Assembly: GCF_016495405.1 (NCBI RefSeq)
Contig: NZ_CP044522.1
Span: forward strand, 434,001 to 498,000
Reading direction: 5' to 3'
Length of the DNA: 64,000 nucleotides
Source of the DNA: Cobetia sp. cqz5-12
GTDB lineage: Bacteria > Pseudomonadota > Gammaproteobacteria > Pseudomonadales > Halomonadaceae
The translations under genes were made by a program, and so were the position numbers. The notes below the pieces were generated by a model. The model was given only the letters and a program-made list of their open reading frames with translations. It was not told where the DNA came from and searched no databases. Below are positions 38,507-47,811 of this stretch, in pieces. Every line of letters begins with the position of its first letter. Position 1 is the first letter of the stretch.

Positions 38507-38536
38507 TGGTCAGTAAAGCTTTGGTCAGTAAAGCCT
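38507..38536. repeat. 15-bp tandem repeat, 2 copies
   Basis: TGGTCAGTAAAGCTT followed by TGGTCAGTAAAGCCT, just downstream of the BCCT stop. Confidence 0.85.
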
Positions 38537-38552
38537 TGGGTCACGCCGCATG

Positions 38553-40142
38553 TCAGGCACCGGCGACCGGACGAATGAGCATGTCCTGTGCCTTCTTTTC
38601 CTGCAACAGGCCACGGAACAGCGAATAGCACATCACCAGCAGTACCAGCGTGAACGGCAGACCCGTGGCGATGGCACCAGCTTGCAATGAGCCCAGTGCG
38701 GCGCTTCCCCCGCCATAGAGCAGGGCACCGGCGATCAGGCCTTCCATCGCCGCCCAGAAGACTCGCTGGCTGACCGGCGCGTCGATCTTGCCACCGGCGG
38801 TGATCGAGTCGATCACCATCGAGCCCGAGTCGGACGAGGTCACGAAGAACACCAGTACCAGCACGATGGCGATGAAGGATGCCACGCCGGACAGCGGCAG
38901 GTTGTCGAGCATCTGGAACATGGCCAGTGACACGGAGTCGATGCCATTGGCCAGTGCACCGACGCCATTGATGGCCTGTTCCAACGCCGTGCCGCCGAAG
39001 ACGGACATCCACACGATGGTGACGAGTGTCGGCACCAGCAGCACGGCGGTGACGAATTCGCGCACCGTGCGGCCGCGCGAGACTCGCGCGATGAACATGC
39101 CGACGAACGGTGACCAGGAAATCCACCACGCCCAGTAGAAGACGGTCCAGCCGTGGAACCAGCTTTCATCGGGACGGCCGATCCAGTTGGACAGTGGCAG
39201 CAGATATTCCACATAGCTGAGGGTGGTGGTGCCCAGACCCATGAGAATGGCGAGAGTCGGCCCGAAGATGAGAATGAAGATGATCAGCACGGCGGCGATG
39301 ATCATGTTGATGTTGGAGAGCAGCTTCACGCCGCCATCCAGACCACGACTGACCGAGTAGATGGCCACCAGCGTCACCAGGATGATGATCGCGATCTGGG
39401 TCGGCAGGCCATCGCCGACGCCGAACAGGTAGTCCAGTCCCGATGCCGCCTGAGCGGAGCCCAGCCCCAGCGACGTCGCCAGGCCGAAGATGGTCGCCAG
39501 CACGGCGAGGATATCGACGATATGCCCCATCCAGCCCCAGGTGCGCTCGCCGAGTATCGGGTAGAACGCCGAACGGATGGTCAGCGGCAGGCCCTTGTTG
39601 TAGGTAAAGAAAGCCAGCGACAGCCCGACCACGGCGTAGATGGCCCAAGGGTGCAGGCCCCAGTGATACATGGTGGCACCCAGCGCGGCGCGTGCCCCTT
39701 CCGGCGTTCCGGCCGGCGCGTTGAGTGGCGTGCCGTACCAGTCGGTGTAATAGGCCACCGGCTCGGCGACGCTCCAGAACATCAGGCCGATGCCCATGCC
39801 GGCGGCGAACAGCATCGCGAACCAGGAGCGTGTCGAGAACTCGGGGGTCGCCTTCTGGCCGCCCAGGCGCAGCTTGCCCACCGGATGCACGATCAGCAGC
39901 AGGCAGAACAGCACGAAGAGGTTGCCGGCCAGCATGAACAGCCAGTCACCATGCGCGATGGACCAGGCCTTGGCGCCGCCCAGGGCACTTTCCGCGCCCG
40001 CAGGGAAGACGATGGCAAACAGGATGAAGCTGACGATCAGCACGGCGCTGATCGCGAAGACGGGGTTGTGAACATCGAGACCCATGACCTGGACATTGTC
40101 CTGGCCGATCTCGTAGTCCGTGTCATACGGATTCGATGACAT
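38553..40142 (-). CDS. BCCT-family betaine/carnitine/choline transporter, copy 1
   Basis: A 529-aa sodium- or proton-coupled carrier with 12 helices, for import of glycine betaine or related quaternary amines. The family signature in helix 8 and its loop is visible (WISWSPFVGMFIARVSRGRT), as are GMGIGLMFWSVAEPVAYY and GLHPWAIYAVVGLSLAFF; aromatic-box tryptophans are kept. It is very similar throughout to the second BCCT at 45999-47579. In the leader AATAACAACATGAGG (40150-40165) places an AAn-repeat directly on the ribosome-binding site. Whether it serves osmoprotection or catabolism is not decided by sequence. Confidence 0.92.
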   Translation of the reverse strand: MSSNPYDTDYEIGQDNVQVMGLDVHNPVFAISAVLIVSFILFAIVFPAGAESALGGAKAWSIAHGDWLFMLAGNLFVLFCLLLIVHPVGKLRLGGQKATPEFSTRSWFAMLFAAGMGIGLMFWSVAEPVAYYTDWYGTPLNAPAGTPEGARAALGATMYHWGLHPWAIYAVVGLSLAFFTYNKGLPLTIRSAFYPILGERTWGWMGHIVDILAVLATIFGLATSLGLGSAQAASGLDYLFGVGDGLPTQIAIIILVTLVAIYSVSRGLDGGVKLLSNINMIIAAVLIIFILIFGPTLAILMGLGTTTLSYVEYLLPLSNWIGRPDESWFHGWTVFYWAWWISWSPFVGMFIARVSRGRTVREFVTAVLLVPTLVTIVWMSVFGGTALEQAINGVGALANGIDSVSLAMFQMLDNLPLSGVASFIAIVLVLVFFVTSSDSGSMVIDSITAGGKIDAPVSQRVFWAAMEGLIAGALLYGGGSAALGSLQAGAIATGLPFTLVLLVMCYSLFRGLLQEKKAQDMLIRPVAGA

Positions 40143-40578
40143 GTGGTGACCTCATGTTGTTATTGGTGTCGCCAGCCGGGCAGGGCAGTTGGCGTGAAGC
40201 GAGGTGTTGTCGTGGGTGTCTCCCGGGGGTGTGATGTGGGAAGGGTGGTGGAGTAGCAATCCACAGTGCGGTGACGAGTCTGACTGCGGGGCAGGTCGCC
40301 GCCGGACCTCGGTGATTGTGTGAGGGCTTGGCGAGGGCGAGTTAGCTGGATACGACGCCGACATGTGCATGGCTGACACGCGAGACGATTCGGTGGGGGA
40401 GGCGGTTGTCGCGGCTCTGCCCGCTTTGTAGATTGCGATCTACAGTGAAGGAACCTGCCTGGCTCATCGGCCTTGCCTGACCTGGAATACCTCTACAAAG
40501 CCGCGTCCACGGTCCAGCCAGGCCGTTGTCTCGACCGCACGATCCGCCAGTTCATAACGATAACAATTTGGTGCCGCC
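40143..40578. other. divergent control region of BCCT copy 1 and formate dehydrogenase
   Basis: A 436-bp gap. It contains the palindrome at 40427-40444, an AAn-repeat on each side, and no supportable gene. Confidence 0.6.
40427..40444. promoter_or_regulatory. 18-bp palindromic operator candidate
   Basis: TGTAGATTGCGATCTACA has 7-bp perfect arms around TGCG. It lies 135 bp upstream of the formate dehydrogenase genes and 285 bp upstream of BCCT copy 1, and fits a dimeric repressor or LysR-type box. The cognate regulator is not adjacent. Confidence 0.6.
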
Positions 40579-42363
40579 ATGACGCCTGAGACCCTGACCG
40601 AGCCGACGCCCGTCGCTCGCCGCCGTTCGCGCAGCCAGTTGCGCGGCCGCCCGCTGGATGCCGAGGCCTGGGGTGCGATTCAGCGCCTGCTGGGTGATGC
40701 CCCGGTGCAGCGTGACCTTCTGCTCGAATATCTGCATGTGCTCAATGATAAGGTCGGCTACCTGACGCTGCCCCATCTGCGCGCGCTGGCCGAGTGGATG
40801 CGTCTGCCGATGGCCGAGGTCTACGAGACGGCCACCTTCTATGCCCACTTCACCGTGGTTCGCGATGGCGAGACGCCGCCCGCGGCGCTGACCGTGCGCG
40901 TCTGTGATTCGCTGTCCTGTCAGCTGGCCGGCTCCGAAGCCTTGCGCGCCGGTCTCGCCTCGGGGCTGGACCCCGAACAGGTGCGCGTGCTGCGTGCGCC
41001 CTGCATGGGGCGCTGCGACAGTGCGCCGGTGGCGGAGGTCGGGCATTACCATCTCGGCCATGCCAGCGTGGAAGGCGTCACGGCGGCGATTGCCGAGGGC
41101 CATGTGCATGCCGCGCCGGCAGCGAGTCTCGACTATCCGCGGCTGGCACAATATCGCGCCAGTGGCGGCTATGGGCTGCTCGCCGCGCTGGAGGGCGGTG
41201 AGGTCAGCATCGAGGACCTGGCGCAGATGATCGAACAGGCCGGTCTGCGTGGCCTGGGCGGGGCGGGTTTCCCGACGTTTCGCAAGTGGGGCTTCGTGCG
41301 TGCCGAGGCCGGGCCGCGTTATTGCGTGATCAACGCCGATGAAGGCGAGCCCGGCACCTTCAAGGACCGCTGCTATCTGGAGCGTGAGCCGCACACCTTC
41401 CTCGAGGGCGCGTTGGCCAGTGCGCATGCCATCGAGGCCGAGGCGCTCTACCTCTATCTGCGCGACGAATACCCGACCCTGAATGCCGTGCTGCGCGAGT
41501 GCATCGCGGAGCTGGAAGCCGCAGGCCTCGTCGCGCCGGGCTATATCCAGCTACGGCGTGGCGCCGGCGCCTATATCTGTGGCGAGGAATCGGCGCTGAT
41601 CGAGTCGCTGGAAGGCAAGCCCGGCAAGCCGCGTCAGCGTCCGCCCTTCGTGGCGCAATGTGGCTTGTTCGGTCGCCCGACCCTGGTCAACAACGTCGAG
41701 ACGGTCTATTGGATCGCGCGGCTCCATCGTGAAGGCCATGACCACTACGTCGCGGCCGGGCGTCAGGGACGTCAGGGGCTGCGCAGCTTCTCGCTCTCCG
41801 GGCGCGTCAGACGCCCGGGCATGTATCTGGCACCGGCTGGCATCACGCTAAGCGAGCTGGTCGAGGAATATGGCGGCGGCATGGCCGACGGCCATCGTCT
41901 GCGTGCCTATCTGCCCGGCGGGGCCTCCGGCGGCATTCTGCCGGCCAGCAAGGCGGACCTGCCGCTGGACTTTGACACCCTGCAGGCCCACGGCTGCTTC
42001 ATCGGTTCGGCCGCGGTGGTGGTGCTGTCGGATAAGGACGACCTGGCGGCGGTGGCACGCAATCTGATGAGCTTCTTCATGGACGAGTCCTGCGGTCAGT
42101 GCACGCCGTGTCGCGTCGGCACGCGCCAGATGCTGGCGGCGCTCAGCGGCGATGAGTGGGATGAGTCGCTGCTGACGCGTTTGTCGCAGGTGATGATGGA
42201 TGCCTCGATCTGCGGGCTTGGCCAGGCCGCGCCCAATCCGGTGCTCGGCCTGCTCAAGGACTTCCGCCAGACCCTCGCGGATGGTGGGGTGCGCCTGATC
42301 GCCACGAGCGATGCGGCCGACGCCACGAGCCATGCGGCTGACACCACGGGAGGTGAGGCATGA
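40579..42363 (+). CDS. NAD-linked formate dehydrogenase beta subunit (NuoE-NuoF fusion)
   Basis: A 594-aa subunit carrying electrons from the alpha subunit to NAD+. Residues 1-160 are NuoE-like with a [2Fe-2S] site (C109, C114, C142, C146). The rest is NuoF-like: FMN/NADH segments GLRGLGGAGFPTFRKW, GEPGTFKDR and GAGAYICGEESALIESLEGK, and a [4Fe-4S] site ESCGQCTPCRVGTRQM plus SICGLG. This fused form resembles the beta subunit of Methylobacterium FDH1 rather than separate FdsG/FdsB. The C-terminal tail has a 21-bp duplication (42301-42342). No good Shine-Dalgarno precedes ATG 40579. It overlaps the alpha gene by ATGA. Confidence 0.88.
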   Translation: MTPETLTEPTPVARRRSRSQLRGRPLDAEAWGAIQRLLGDAPVQRDLLLEYLHVLNDKVGYLTLPHLRALAEWMRLPMAEVYETATFYAHFTVVRDGETPPAALTVRVCDSLSCQLAGSEALRAGLASGLDPEQVRVLRAPCMGRCDSAPVAEVGHYHLGHASVEGVTAAIAEGHVHAAPAASLDYPRLAQYRASGGYGLLAALEGGEVSIEDLAQMIEQAGLRGLGGAGFPTFRKWGFVRAEAGPRYCVINADEGEPGTFKDRCYLEREPHTFLEGALASAHAIEAEALYLYLRDEYPTLNAVLRECIAELEAAGLVAPGYIQLRRGAGAYICGEESALIESLEGKPGKPRQRPPFVAQCGLFGRPTLVNNVETVYWIARLHREGHDHYVAAGRQGRQGLRSFSLSGRVRRPGMYLAPAGITLSELVEEYGGGMADGHRLRAYLPGGASGGILPASKADLPLDFDTLQAHGCFIGSAAVVVLSDKDDLAAVARNLMSFFMDESCGQCTPCRVGTRQMLAALSGDEWDESLLTRLSQVMMDASICGLGQAAPNPVLGLLKDFRQTLADGGVRLIATSDAADATSHAADTTGGEA

Positions 42364-45300
42364 ATGCGCTGACAGGATTGGGCAACTCATCCTCGGATGA
42401 TCAGCCGCTGCGCGAGAATGGCTTCACCATCACGCTGGATGGCGCCGAGGTGACGGCCTATCCCGGCGAGACGCTGTGGAAGGTCGCCAGGCGTGCCGGC
42501 GAGACGATTCCCCATCTCTGCTACAGCGAAGCGCCGGATTATCGCGGCGATGGCAACTGTCGCGCCTGCATGGTCGAGATCGATGGCGAGCGCACTCTCG
42601 CCGCCAGCTGCATCCGCGAGGCGCGGGCGGGCATGGTGGTGCGTAGTGCCAGTTCACGGCGTGCCGGCGAGGCGCGCGCGATGGTGGTGGAGCTGCTCGC
42701 CGCCGACATGCCCGCCGAGGCGCACAACCCCGATGTCAGCAGCCACTTCATGGCGATGGCCGAGCTGCTGGCGGTGGATGTCGGGCACGCGCGCGAGACC
42801 CTGGGCGGCGCCCGCGAGACGGTCCGCGAGTGGCTGGGGGATACGGTGGAGGAGTGGTTGCCGACGCAGGCCAGCGCTCTCGATCACTCCCACACCGCGA
42901 TGGCGGTCAATCATGACGCCTGCATCAGCTGCGGCCTGTGCGTGCGCGCCTGTCGCGAGGTGCAGGTCAATGACGTGATCGGGCTGGCGGGGCGCGGCAG
43001 CAATACGCGCATCGTGTTCGATCTCGAGGACCCGATGGGCGACAGCACCTGCGTCGCCTGCGGCGAGTGCGTGCAGGCCTGCCCGACCGGCGCCCTGATG
43101 CCCGCCGCCCAGGTGGATGAGCAGGGCTTCGGCGACAGCGCCGCCGTCGATGCGCGCGTTGCCTCCATCTGCCCGTACTGCGGTGTGGGCTGTCAGCTGG
43201 AGTATCAAATCAGCCGTGGCAGCGGCGAGGCGTTGAGTGCCGAGGGGCAACCGGTCGCGACCCTGGCGGATGCCCAGCAGGGCATGGCGGACGGCGACTC
43301 CCTCAAGACTGACAAGCGCCGGCAGCGCGTCGCGGATACGCGGCTGGACAACATCATTGCGGTCAGTGGCCGCGACGGGCCCTCCAATCATGGCCGACTG
43401 TGCGTGAAGGGGCGCTTCGGCTTCGATTATCCGCGCCATCCGGAGCGTCTGATCCGCCCCCTGATCCGCCGTGACGGCGTGGCCAAGGGGCTGGATGCGA
43501 ACTTCGATCCCGCCCACCCGCTGACCCACTTCCGTGAGGCCAGCTGGGACGAGGCCCTCGAGGTCGCGGCCGAGGGGCTCATGCGCCTCAAGCGCGCGCA
43601 TGGCCCCGACAGCCTGGCGGGCTTCGGCAGCGCCAAGTGCACCAACGAGGAGGCGTGGCTGTTCCAGAAGCTGGTGCGCACCGGTTTCGGCTCCAACCAT
43701 GTCGATCACTGCACACGGCTGTGTCATGCAAGTTCAGTGGCGGCGCTGATGGAAGGCGTCGGCTCGGGCGGCGTGAGCGCCTCCTTCATGCAGGCCGAGC
43801 AGTCTGATCTGATCGTGCTGACCGGCTGCAACCCGGGCGTCAATCATCCGGTGGCGGCGACCTTCTTCAAGCGCGCCGCCAAGCGTGGCACACGCATCGT
43901 GGTGATCGACCCGCGTGCGCTGGCGCTGCGTCGTCAGGCGCATCGCTCGATCCAGTTCACGCCGGGGGCGGACGTGGCGCTGTTCAATGCCATGCTCAAC
44001 GTCATCATCACCGAGGGGCTGGCCAATCAGGCCTATATCGAGGCACACACCGAGGACTTCGCCGCGCTGGCGGAGCATGTCGCGGCGCTGACGCCGGAGG
44101 CGATGGCGCCGCTGTGTGGCGTGGCGGCAGAAGAGATTCGCGCCGTGGCCCGCGAGTACGCGACCGCCAGGCGCGCGATGATCTTCTGGGGCATGGGCAT
44201 CTCGCAGCACACCCACGGCACCGACAACGCGCGCTGTCTGATCGCGCTGGCGCTGGTGTGTGGCCATGTCGGGCGTGAAGGCACCGGCCTGCATCCGCTG
44301 CGCGGGCAGAACAACGTCCAGGGCGCCTCGGATGCCGGGATGATTCCGATGGTGTTCCCGGATTATCAGCCGGTGGGCGACACGGCGGCGCGCGAGCGGC
44401 TGGAAGCGCTGTGGGGTACGCCGCTCTCGGCCACACCCGGCCTGACGGTGGTGGAGATCATGCACGCCATCCATGCCGATCAGATTCGCGGCATGTACAT
44501 CCTCGGCGAGAATCCGGCGATGTCGGACCCGGATCTCGATCATGCGCGCAGCGCGCTGGCACATCTCGAGCATCTGGTGGTGCAGGACATCTTCGTCACC
44601 GAGACGGCGCAGTTCGCCGATGTGGTGCTGCCTTCGTACGCCTGGCCGGAGAAGGACGGCAGCGTCACCAATACCAACCGCCAGGTGCAGCGTGGGCGGG
44701 CGGCACTGCGCGCCCCGGGCGAGGCGAAGCCGGACTGGTGGATCACCCAGCAGCTGGCACGGCGCATGGGGCTTGACTGGGATTACGCCGGGCCGGAGGA
44801 GATCTATGCCGAGATGCAGCAGGGCATGGATTCCCTCGACAACATCGACTGGGCGCGGCTGTCCGAGGAGAACTCGGTGACCTATCCGTGCCTGACGCCG
44901 GGAGGCGAGGGCGAGGATGTGGTGTTCGGCGAGGGCTTCCCGCGCGCCAGCGGCCGTGCCCGCTTCGTGCCGACCTGGCCCACGCCGCCGGATGAGACGC
45001 TGGATGATGACTACCCGACGGTGTTGACCACCGGCCGTCAGCTGGAGCATTGGCATACCGGCTCGATGACACGCCGCGCGACGGTGCTCGACAATCTCGA
45101 GCCGGCCGCCGTGGCTACGCTCAATCCGGTGGAGCTGGAGCGCCTGGGCATCACGCCGGGCGAGCCGCTCTCGATCACCACGCGGCGTGGCCAGATCACT
45201 CTTGCCACCCGCGCCGATCCGCTGACGCCGGCCGGCATGGTCTTCGTGCCATTCTGCTACGCCGAGGCCGCCGCCAACCTGTTGACCAATCCGGCGCTCG

Positions 45301-45386
45301 ACCCGGTGGGCAAGATTCCGGAGTTCAAGTACGCCGCCTGCCGTCTGGCCAGAGCCGAACCTGTCTCGGCCAGTCTGGACACCTGA
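42360..45386 (+). CDS. NAD-linked formate dehydrogenase alpha subunit (Mo/W)
   Basis: A 1008-aa catalytic subunit oxidising formate to CO2. The N-terminal [2Fe-2S] uses C54, C67, C70 and C84. Two ferredoxin motifs follow at C188-C198 and C231-C241. The bis-MGD domain has its [4Fe-4S] at C271, C274, C278 and C348. The active-site residue is C455 (CTRLCHASS), a cysteine rather than selenocysteine. About 37 extra polar residues (about 287-325) lie between C278 and C348. FDH1-type enzymes of methylotrophs use tungsten or molybdenum. The enzyme removes formate made by AdhC/FghA from betaine-derived formaldehyde. Confidence 0.93.
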   Translation: MNALTGLGNSSSDDQPLRENGFTITLDGAEVTAYPGETLWKVARRAGETIPHLCYSEAPDYRGDGNCRACMVEIDGERTLAASCIREARAGMVVRSASSRRAGEARAMVVELLAADMPAEAHNPDVSSHFMAMAELLAVDVGHARETLGGARETVREWLGDTVEEWLPTQASALDHSHTAMAVNHDACISCGLCVRACREVQVNDVIGLAGRGSNTRIVFDLEDPMGDSTCVACGECVQACPTGALMPAAQVDEQGFGDSAAVDARVASICPYCGVGCQLEYQISRGSGEALSAEGQPVATLADAQQGMADGDSLKTDKRRQRVADTRLDNIIAVSGRDGPSNHGRLCVKGRFGFDYPRHPERLIRPLIRRDGVAKGLDANFDPAHPLTHFREASWDEALEVAAEGLMRLKRAHGPDSLAGFGSAKCTNEEAWLFQKLVRTGFGSNHVDHCTRLCHASSVAALMEGVGSGGVSASFMQAEQSDLIVLTGCNPGVNHPVAATFFKRAAKRGTRIVVIDPRALALRRQAHRSIQFTPGADVALFNAMLNVIITEGLANQAYIEAHTEDFAALAEHVAALTPEAMAPLCGVAAEEIRAVAREYATARRAMIFWGMGISQHTHGTDNARCLIALALVCGHVGREGTGLHPLRGQNNVQGASDAGMIPMVFPDYQPVGDTAARERLEALWGTPLSATPGLTVVEIMHAIHADQIRGMYILGENPAMSDPDLDHARSALAHLEHLVVQDIFVTETAQFADVVLPSYAWPEKDGSVTNTNRQVQRGRAALRAPGEAKPDWWITQQLARRMGLDWDYAGPEEIYAEMQQGMDSLDNIDWARLSEENSVTYPCLTPGGEGEDVVFGEGFPRASGRARFVPTWPTPPDETLDDDYPTVLTTGRQLEHWHTGSMTRRATVLDNLEPAAVATLNPVELERLGITPGEPLSITTRRGQITLATRADPLTPAGMVFVPFCYAEAAANLLTNPALDPVGKIPEFKYAACRLARAEPVSASLDT

Positions 45387-45418
45387 ACGCGAGGGGAGGT
45401 GAGAGGAGGAGAGGGAAA

Positions 45419-45464
45419 GGAAAGGGGACGTCTGGCGCAAAGGAAAGGGTACGTCTGGCGCAAA
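45419..45464. repeat. 23-bp tandem repeat, 2 copies
   Basis: GGAAAGGGGACGTCTGGCGC plus AAA, repeated with one base change (G to T), just downstream of the formate dehydrogenase alpha gene. Confidence 0.92.
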
Positions 45465-45631
45465 TGCCTATGGCAGTGGCGCTGGCGGATACGCAGGGCG
45501 CGCCTCGGTCTGACCAGAATGTCGGAGACAGCCCGTCGTGCATTTCGATTATCCTCACAAGGGCTATGCTCAGAGCAGAGTGGGTCAATACCAATGACAA
45601 TGCCCGCCGTCAGCGAGCAAGGAGAATGACG

Positions 45632-45871
45632 ATGATGATCGTGGAGCTGATTGATCACGAAGACTTTCGTGAGCGGCTGGTGGCGCTGGGCGTGCAGATT
45701 TCCGAGCATGCCTGCGCGGACACCTGTGCACGCATGGCACTCAGAAAGCATGCCGAAGTGGGTGTGCCGGGCCTGCAGGAACTGGTGCGTGAGCTGGTGA
45801 TGCACTCCGATATCCTGCTGCCCTCGGTGCGCCAGGCGCTGGACAAGTATCTGCTGCCGGGGCTGCGCTAG
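45632..45871 (+). CDS. small hypothetical protein downstream of formate dehydrogenase
   Basis: A 79-aa soluble, mostly helical protein with a notable CADTCARMALRKHAEVG segment (two cysteines four apart followed by His). It occupies the place of fdsD in other formate dehydrogenase operons but does not look like FdsD. AAGGAG lies 7 bp before ATG 45632; nearby in-frame ATGs at 45626 and 45635 are alternatives. It follows the alpha gene by 245 bp and may be its own transcript. Function unknown; a chaperone or delta-subunit role is only a guess from position. Confidence 0.6.
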   Translation: MMIVELIDHEDFRERLVALGVQISEHACADTCARMALRKHAEVGVPGLQELVRELVMHSDILLPSVRQALDKYLLPGLR

Positions 45872-45927
45872 GCGCGGCACTCAAGAAAGATTGCGCGCCG
45901 CGCACTGACACCGTCTGCCAGATGAAC

Positions 45928-45957
45928 AAAAGGGCCTGTCGACTGACAGGCCCTTTT
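45928..45957. terminator. bidirectional terminator
   Basis: The stem AAAAGGGCCTGTC, loop GACT, GACAGGCCCTTTT lies between the small gene and the convergent BCCT copy 2. Confidence 0.92.
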
Positions 45958-45998
45958 GCGTGGGTGCTCACTCGCCTCTTTTCACTGCGCGCAGTGGC

Positions 45999-47579
45999 TC
46001 AGGTCGATGCGTTGGCGCGGTCGTACTCGCGTTTCTCCCAGCGCAGACCGCGGAACAGCGAGAAGCACATCACCAGCAGTACCACCGTGAAGGGTAGCCC
46101 CGTGGAGATGGCGCCCGCCTGCAGCGCACTCAGTGCGGTGTTGCCGCCGCCATACAGCAGGGCACAGGCGATCAGGCCGCCGGCCGCTGCCCAGAAGACA
46201 CGCTGGCGCGTCGGGGCATCCTGCTTGCCACCGGCGGTGATGGAGTCGATCACCAGCGAGCCGGAGTCGGAGGAGGTCACGAAGAATACCAGCACCAGCA
46301 CGATGGCGACGCAGGACGTGATGGACGACAGCGGCAGGCTGTCGAACATCTGGAACATGGCCATCGAGGGAGTCTCGATGCCCTGGGCCAGTTCGCTGCC
46401 GGCGGCTCGCGCCTCTTCCAGTGCGGTGCCACCGAAGACGGTCATCCACACGATGGTGACCAGGGTCGGTACCACCAGCACGGCGGTCACGAATTCGCGC
46501 ACACTGCGTCCGCGGGAGATACGCGCGATGAACATGCCGACGAACGGCGACCAGGAAATCCACCAGGCCCAGTAGAAGATGGTCCAGCTATGGAACCAGC
46601 CTTCGTCGGGGCGATCGATCCAGTTGGACAGCGGCAGCAGATATTCCAGATAGCCGACGCTGGTGGTGCCGAGCCCGGTGATGATGTCCATGGTCGGGCC
46701 GACGATGAACAGGAAGACCACCAGCAGCGCGGCCAGCATCATGTTGAGATTGGAGAGGCGTTTGACGCCGCCATCCAGGCCGCGACTCACCGAGTAGATG
46801 GCCGCGAGCGTGACCGCCACGATCACGCCGATCTGGCTGACCAGTCCATCGCCGATGCCGAACAGATGGTCCAACCCGGAGGCCGCCTGGGCCGCGCCCA
46901 GCCCCAGCGAGGTGGCAAGGCCGAACAGGGTGGCGAGCACCGCGACGATATCGATGATATGTCCGCTCCAGCCCCATACACGCTCACCCAGCAAGGGGTA
47001 GAACACCGAGCGCAGCGTCAGCGGCAGGCCCTTGTTGTAGGCGAAGAAGGCCAGTGACAGGCCGATCACGGCATACATGGCCCACGGGTGAAGCCCGTAA
47101 TGGAAGACGGTGGCCGAGAGTGCCGCCGTTGCACCTTCCGGCGTGCGCGGTGGTGCGTTCAGGGGCGTGCCTGACCAGTCGGTGTAGTACGCCACTGGCT
47201 CGGCGACCCCCCAGAACATCAGGCCGGTGCCCATGCCGGCAGCGAACAGCATCGCGAACCAGGCCATGCGGCTGAATTCCGGCTTGGCGTCGCGTCCGCC
47301 CAGGCGCAGGCGGCTGACCGGGTGCAGAACCAGCAGCAGGCAGAACAGGATGAAGAAGTTGCTGGCGAGCATGAACAACCAATCACCATGGGTGATGGAC
47401 CATGCCTTGGCACCGCCCAGCGCCGACTTTGCCGACTCGGGCATCAGCAGCGTGAACAGGATGAACCCTACGATCAGCAGCGCACTGATGGTGAAGACCG
47501 GCTTGTGGACATCCAGCCCGAGTCGCTGAACATTGTCCTGACCGATCTGGTAATCCGTCACGTACGGATTCGATGACAT
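45999..47579 (-). CDS. BCCT-family transporter, copy 2
   Basis: A 526-aa paralogue of the carrier at 38553-40142, beginning with nearly the same N-terminus (MSSNPYVTDYQIGQDNVQ against MSSNPYDTDYEIGQDNVQ) and staying alignable without large gaps to the end. The BCCT signature WISWSPFVGMFIARISRGRS and GLHPWAMYAVIGLSLAFF are present. Both copies lie on the same strand and flank the formate dehydrogenase genes, so they probably arose by duplication. Its leader (GAGGTAAC before the ATG) lacks the AAn-repeat seen before copy 1, suggesting separate control. Confidence 0.92.
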   Translation of the reverse strand: MSSNPYVTDYQIGQDNVQRLGLDVHKPVFTISALLIVGFILFTLLMPESAKSALGGAKAWSITHGDWLFMLASNFFILFCLLLVLHPVSRLRLGGRDAKPEFSRMAWFAMLFAAGMGTGLMFWGVAEPVAYYTDWSGTPLNAPPRTPEGATAALSATVFHYGLHPWAMYAVIGLSLAFFAYNKGLPLTLRSVFYPLLGERVWGWSGHIIDIVAVLATLFGLATSLGLGAAQAASGLDHLFGIGDGLVSQIGVIVAVTLAAIYSVSRGLDGGVKRLSNLNMMLAALLVVFLFIVGPTMDIITGLGTTSVGYLEYLLPLSNWIDRPDEGWFHSWTIFYWAWWISWSPFVGMFIARISRGRSVREFVTAVLVVPTLVTIVWMTVFGGTALEEARAAGSELAQGIETPSMAMFQMFDSLPLSSITSCVAIVLVLVFFVTSSDSGSLVIDSITAGGKQDAPTRQRVFWAAAGGLIACALLYGGGNTALSALQAGAISTGLPFTVVLLVMCFSLFRGLRWEKREYDRANAST

Positions 47580-47811
47580 GAAGTTACCTCGTATTTTTTC
47601 TTTCGATAGCCGCTCCTATGGGCATCTCGAGTCAGAATGAGGGACCTTGTCCCGCCTGGTGAAAGCGTTCAGATCTTGGTCTGAAGCCCTGTGCAACATG
47701 CGCATTTCTGCCAGTTGCAGGTGACGGCGTCAAACCTTGAGTCATCCTGGTGGTGCGATGAAAGGCATTGATTGTATTGAGGTTTATAGGTCCATTGCTC
47801 GTACCGGGAAG

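Noticed and set aside
43734..45440. 568-aa minus-strand frame opposite the formate dehydrogenase alpha gene
   Set aside because: Antisense to a recognisable Mo/W enzyme; no start signal and Arg/His-rich shadow composition.
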